Of a stretch of 16,364 nucleotides of DNA, positions 13,103 through 16,364 are shown in pieces. A program made the translations under genes and the position numbers. The notes under the pieces were generated by a model that had not been told where the DNA came from, did not search any database, and saw nothing but the letters and a program-made list of their open reading frames with translations. The stretch comes from Actinomycetota bacterium (GTDB lineage: Bacteria; Actinomycetota; Actinomycetes; UBA12327), in assembly GCA_026392555.1 (NCBI GenBank), contig JAPLBW010000032.1, positions 1 through 16,364 on the forward strand, given 5' to 3'. The first letter of the stretch is position 1; each line of letters begins with the position of its first letter.

Positions 13103-14067
13103 TGAGTACCTACCGTAGTCCGTTGCTTGATCTGCCGGATGCGGTCGCGATCGATCCTGAACTCGATCCTCACGATGTCGGTGTTGCCTGGCACTACGCC
13201 GATCCGTTGGGCGAGCAACGTCGCCTATCCGCTGGTGAGGGATTTGTTGATCTGTCTCAGCGTGGGGTTCTCGCCGTCACCGGTTCGGAGCGACTCTCGT
13301 GGTTGCACTCGCTTATTAGTCAACACGTCGAAAACTTAGAACCAGGACAAGCACGACAAGGATTGGTGTTGTCGCCACATGGTCATGTGGAACATCACTT
13401 CTGGTTGGTAGACGATGGAGCCACCACGTGGATCATCACCGAAGGTGATCGTCGCGCGGATTTGTTGGCGTTCTTGGACTCGATGCGGTTCATGCTCGAC
13501 GTTGCGGTGGCAGATGTGACGCAGGAGTGGGCGGTCGTGTGGTTTCCCGGCCGGGTGGATGTTGCTGACGCAGTCGTCGTAGACACGGATCGTGGTTCGT
13601 ATGCACTCGTGGCGCGAGCCAAGCTCAACGAGCTAGCCCAGACGTGGGGTGCACCGGCTGGCATCTGGGCTTTTGAGGCGTTGCGCATTGCCGCGGGTGA
13701 ACCACGAGTTGGCCTCGAGACCGATCACAAGACGATCGCGCACGAGGTCGGCTGGATTGAAACCGCGGTTCACTTGAACAAGGGGTGTTATCGCGGACAA
13801 GAAACCGTTGCGCGAGTGCACAACCTAGGAAAGCCACCACGTCGCTTGGTGATGTTGCATCTTGATGGATCAACCCAAGCGCACTTGCCTCAGCATGGCA
13901 ATGAAGTGATGCTCAATGACAAAGTCATCGGTTTTGTTGGAAGCGCCACCCACCACTTCGAGTTAGGTCCGATTGCTCTTGCCGTGGTCAAGCGTGCTGT
14001 TGATGTGGACGCGGTTTTCCAAGTGAACGGCGTAAGCGCGTCGCAGGAAATACTCGTTCAGCCTTAG
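13102..14067 (+). CDS. ygfZ: Folate-binding protein YgfZ (IscA/GcvT-related)
   Basis: A 321-residue, tetrahydrofolate-dependent protein that helps maintain certain iron-sulfur enzymes (known for E. coli YgfZ). The fold is that of GcvT aminomethyltransferase. The hallmark K-G-C-Y-x-G-Q-E is present as KGCYRGQETVAR, with the conserved Cys at residue 229. Other typical parts are GFVDLSQRGVLAVTGSERL and WAFEALRIAAGEPRVGLETD. ATG 13102 shares its A with the nur stop (TGATG); an in-frame GTG at 13090 would lie inside nur. Being coupled to a metalloregulator fits a role in metal-cluster upkeep (inference). The stop overlaps the convergent fucose synthase gene by 4 nt. Confidence 0.92.
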   Translation: MSTYRSPLLDLPDAVAIDPELDPHDVGVAWHYADPLGEQRRLSAGEGFVDLSQRGVLAVTGSERLSWLHSLISQHVENLEPGQARQGLVLSPHGHVEHHFWLVDDGATTWIITEGDRRADLLAFLDSMRFMLDVAVADVTQEWAVVWFPGRVDVADAVVVDTDRGSYALVARAKLNELAQTWGAPAGIWAFEALRIAAGEPRVGLETDHKTIAHEVGWIETAVHLNKGCYRGQETVARVHNLGKPPRRLVMLHLDGSTQAHLPQHGNEVMLNDKVIGFVGSATHHFELGPIALAVVKRAVDVDAVFQVNGVSASQEILVQP

Positions 14068-15014
14068 TTGCGTGCGGTGGCGATGTTGTCGAGGTACCAC
14101 TGATAGGTCGATCGCAAGCCGGTGGGCACATCGATCTTGGCCTTCCAGCCCGTTGCGTTGATGCGTGAGACATCAAGCAGCTTTTGCGCGGTGCCATCAG
14201 GCTTGGTGGTGTCCCACGACAACTGACCCTTGAAGCCAGTGATCTGGGCAATCATTTCGGCCAGTTCCTTGATGGAAATATCCTCGCCAGTTCCCACATT
14301 GAGCGGGACTGCGTCGTCATAAGTTTTCAGCAAGTGAACACACGCTGCGGCTAGATCATCAACGTGCAGGTATTCGCGTCGTGGGCTACCCGTTCCCCAC
14401 GCCACCACCTCAGGCGCACCACTTTGGGCCGCCTCGTGGAATCGCCGCAGCAAACCAGGGAGCACGTGTGATCCGACGGGGTCAAAGTTGTCGCCCGGTC
14501 CGTACAAGTTGGTGGGCATTGCGCTAATCCACGGTAAGCCGTATTGAGTGCGGGTGGATTGCACTTGAACGATGCCAGCAATCTTGGCCAGCGCGTACGC
14601 CTGGTTTGTCGGCTCAAGCGGACCAGTAAGCAATGCATCTTCGCTAATCGGCTGCGGCGAGAGCTTGGGATAGATGCACGACGAACCCAAGATCAAGACT
14701 CGCTGGATGCGATGTTTAAGCGCAGCATCAAGCACACTGGTTTGGATGCGCAGGTTGTCGCTAATGAAGTCGACGGGGTGCGAACTGTTAGCTGCGATGC
14801 CACCGACTTTGGCAGCGGCCAAAACAATGACATCGGGCTTGTGAGCGACGATGTAGTCCTCGGTGGCTTCATGGTCGCGCAAATCAAGCGCACTCGATGC
14901 TTCACCGATGAGGTTGGAGTAGCCACCTGTTTGCAGTGCGCGCCAGATAGCGCTACCCACCAGGCCTTGATGGCCTGCCACGTAGATGCGATCGCTGGGC
15001 TTGAGCAAGTCCAT
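14064..15014 (-). CDS. fcl: GDP-L-fucose synthase (GDP-4-keto-6-deoxymannose epimerase/reductase)
   Basis: Converts GDP-4-keto-6-deoxy-D-mannose to GDP-L-fucose with NADPH, the step after Gmd. It is a 316-residue extended short-chain dehydrogenase. The Rossmann motif is GHQGLVG (14-20), the catalytic Ser region is LGSSCIYP (109-116) and the catalytic pair is Tyr140 and Lys144 in NQAYALAKIAG. MPTNLYGPGDNF and REYLHVDDLA are also typical of the family. ATG 15014 has GGAG just upstream. It is divergent from gmd across 144 bp and convergent with ygfZ, with overlapping stops (TTAG). A surface-glycan role follows from the pair of genes. Confidence 0.95.
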   Translation of the reverse strand: MDLLKPSDRIYVAGHQGLVGSAIWRALQTGGYSNLIGEASSALDLRDHEATEDYIVAHKPDVIVLAAAKVGGIAANSSHPVDFISDNLRIQTSVLDAALKHRIQRVLILGSSCIYPKLSPQPISEDALLTGPLEPTNQAYALAKIAGIVQVQSTRTQYGLPWISAMPTNLYGPGDNFDPVGSHVLPGLLRRFHEAAQSGAPEVVAWGTGSPRREYLHVDDLAAACVHLLKTYDDAVPLNVGTGEDISIKELAEMIAQITGFKGQLSWDTTKPDGTAQKLLDVSRINATGWKAKIDVPTGLRSTYQWYLDNIATARN

Positions 15015-15038
15015 GAGGCTCCGATGGCTGTTGTTTGT

Positions 15039-15087
15039 CCGCCGATCTTATGCCCGCTTGCTCACGGCTCGGAAGGCATAAGGGCGG
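15039..15087. promoter_or_regulatory. Inverted repeat in the fcl-gmd divergent promoter region
   Basis: CTTATGCC (15047-15054) and GGCATAAG (15075-15082) are perfect inverted halves. CCGCC (15039-15043) and GGCGG (15083-15087) extend the symmetry, with a 3-nt bulge GAT on the left arm. The arms are 20 nt apart. On the minus strand the left arm holds TAAGAT (15050-15045), a good TANNNT -10 for fcl. The repeat may be an operator over the shared control region, or it may form a hairpin. No known operator was recognised. Confidence 0.5.
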
Positions 15088-15093
15088 AGGCAG

Positions 15094-15123
15094 CAGACAG
15101 GAGCGGGAGCAACTGCCTAGGCT
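15094..15123 (+). promoter_or_regulatory. Candidate gmd promoter
   Basis: CAGACA (15094-15099) and TAGGCT (15118-15123) are spaced by 18 nt and precede the gmd GTG by about 35 nt, with GAGGGAG as ribosome site in between. Hexamers are weak; judged by eye only. Confidence 0.25.
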
Positions 15124-15158
15124 GTGGGGTCAGAGCTGTCAGGTGAGGGAGATGTGTC

Positions 15159-16139
15159 GTGTCGAAAGTTGCCTTGATTACCGGGATCACCGGTCAGGAC
15201 GGCTCGTATCTCGCAGAGTTGTTGCTGGGCAAGGGCTACGAAGTGCACGGCCTGATTCGCCGCGCATCGACCTTTAATACCCAGCGCATCGATCACTTGT
15301 ACACCGACCCGCATGAGGGTGGCCGGTTGCACCTGCACTACTCGGACCTCACCGATGGTTCACGACTGACCACGTTGATGGCCCGGATTCAGCCAGCAGA
15401 GGTGTATAACCTCGCTGCGCAATCTCACGTGCGCGTTTCCTTTGATGAACCCGAATACACCGGAGACACCACCGGATTGGGTACAACGCGTTTGCTTGAA
15501 GCACTGCGGATTACCGGGGTTCCTGCTCGTTTTTATCAAGCATCGAGCAGCGAGATGTTTGGCGCCACCCCACCGCCACAAAATGAGTTGACTGCCTTCT
15601 ATCCCCGCTCGCCCTATGGCGCAGCGAAGTTGTATTCGTACTGGATGACGCGCAACTACCGCGAGGCCTACGACCTTTTCGCCGTCAACGGCATCTTGTT
15701 TAACCACGAATCACCTCGTCGTGGTGAAACCTTCGTCACGCGCAAGATCACTCGAGCGGTGGCCGCGATTGCTGCGGGCAAGCAAAGCGAGGTGTACCTG
15801 GGAAACCTCGACGCTGTGCGCGACTGGGGTTTTGCTAAGGAATATGTCGAGGCGATGTGGTTGATGTTGCAGGCCGATGAGCCCGATGACTTCGTAGTGG
15901 CCACTGGAACGGCGTATTCAGTCCGCGACTTCGTGCAGTTCTCCTTTGAGCACGTGGGGTTGGACTGGAAGAAGTATGTGAAGTACGACGAGCGGTACGA
16001 GCGCCCCACCGAGGTTGATGCCCTCATCGGAGATTCGTCGAAGGCAGAGAGCGTCCTTGGCTGGAAAGCCAAAGTACTAACGCCTGAGCTAGCCACGATC
16101 ATGGTCGATGCAGATGTAGCTGCGCTGCACGTGCAGTGA
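15159..16139 (+). CDS. gmd: GDP-mannose 4,6-dehydratase
   Basis: Dehydrates GDP-D-mannose to GDP-4-keto-6-deoxy-D-mannose, the first step towards GDP-L-fucose and related sugars. The 326-residue protein starts at GTG 15159 with GAGGGAG 8 nt upstream. It shows the NADP-binding GITGQDGSYLAE (9-20), the RRASTFNTQRIDHLY segment, SSSEMFG and the catalytic YGAAK, then NHESPRRGETFVTRKITRA. All are strongly conserved in Gmd. It is a little short at the C-terminus against the usual 340-370 residues. The next gene starts 5 nt after its stop, so a glycan-related cluster may continue to the right. Confidence 0.96.
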   Translation: MSKVALITGITGQDGSYLAELLLGKGYEVHGLIRRASTFNTQRIDHLYTDPHEGGRLHLHYSDLTDGSRLTTLMARIQPAEVYNLAAQSHVRVSFDEPEYTGDTTGLGTTRLLEALRITGVPARFYQASSSEMFGATPPPQNELTAFYPRSPYGAAKLYSYWMTRNYREAYDLFAVNGILFNHESPRRGETFVTRKITRAVAAIAAGKQSEVYLGNLDAVRDWGFAKEYVEAMWLMLQADEPDDFVVATGTAYSVRDFVQFSFEHVGLDWKKYVKYDERYERPTEVDALIGDSSKAESVLGWKAKVLTPELATIMVDADVAALHVQ

Positions 16140-16144
16140 TAGCC

Positions 16145-16364
16145 ATGATTGATGTCATCAAGGGTGTGGCCCGGAGAATTTCGGTGACCACGCGTATCGC
16201 GATCCTCTTGGCGTTGGTTACTACCCTGGGTCAGTCCGAATCAATCTATTTTCTTTGGGGCCACTCACAGGGGCTAGCGAGACCACAGTGGTGGTTCGTT
16301 TTCTCGCTGCTAAATGCGATTTATGTCTTTAGTTTCGTTGTCATGATCTGGTGTGTAAGGCGTC
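16145..16364 (+). CDS. Unidentified membrane protein (partial, C-terminus off the window)
   Basis: An open frame from ATG 16145 to the window end encodes at least 73 residues: a basic N-terminus (MIDVIKGVARRISVTTR), a hydrophobic segment at about 18-32, a short loop containing LWGHSQGLARPQWW and a second hydrophobic segment at about 50-71. It begins 5 nt after the gmd stop, without a clear Shine-Dalgarno. I do not recognise the family. Its base composition is more AT-rich than that of gmd. Its place suggests a part in polysaccharide assembly or export, but nothing in the visible residues proves that. Confidence 0.55.
   Translation, partial: MIDVIKGVARRISVTTRIAILLALVTTLGQSESIYFLWGHSQGLARPQWWFVFSLLNAIYVFSFVVMIWCVRR

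Noticed and set aside
14544..15146. Open frame of 200 codons on the plus strand over fcl and the divergent region
   Set aside because: Antisense shadow of GDP-L-fucose synthase; no motif, no ribosome site, and it overlaps the control region.
1..16364. tRNA, rRNA, CRISPR arrays, insertion sequences, phage genes
   Set aside because: None was seen on either strand; the gene order is typical chromosomal core of actinobacteria.

Overview
The window (GC in the mid-50s by eye) comes from an actinobacterium. It carries the mycothiol synthase gene mshD, a GlnR-type orphan regulator, a Nur-type Fur protein, a MutT1-type Nudix/histidine-phosphatase fusion and a GTTCACC-type PHO box. It also keeps the GlnR / thioredoxin / CysA sulfurtransferase / SseC (DUF1416) / nitrobindin order known from mycobacteria and Streptomyces. 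Genus cannot be told; a free-living or aquatic actinobacterium is a guess.

Left block (1-8541, minus strand): glnR, mshD, ppk and mutT1 are chained by 4-nt stop/start overlaps. They are followed by pstS, pstC, pstA and pstB (pstB cut by the window edge). A two-unit PHO box lies before pstS and a large stem-loop lies between pstS and pstC. This block covers nitrogen regulation, mycothiol synthesis, polyphosphate synthesis, nucleotide sanitation and phosphate uptake. ppk is split between two frames; the join looks like an 8-nt deletion. The next gene, mutT1, seems to lack about 21 residues of the core of its phosphatase domain.

Middle block (8639-11963, plus strand): a polytopic membrane protein gene and a membrane-anchored thioredoxin gene come first. 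Then comes a previously unlisted 26-codon leader ORF with four cysteine codons, probably translated from a leaderless transcript. It is followed by a structured, pyrimidine-rich leader and by the DUF4395 / cysA / sseC genes, closed by a strong rho-independent terminator. The leader looks like a cysteine-sensing attenuator for a sulfur-transfer operon and is the most interesting element here.

Right block (12009-16364): a leaderless 30-aa membrane peptide, nitrobindin, Nur and the folate-binding YgfZ-like protein are on the plus strand. GDP-L-fucose synthase (minus) converges on ygfZ with a 4-nt overlap. GDP-mannose 4,6-dehydratase (plus) diverges from it across a 144-bp region with a large inverted repeat. 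The window ends in the start of an unidentified membrane protein. The last two enzymes together make GDP-L-fucose for surface glycans.
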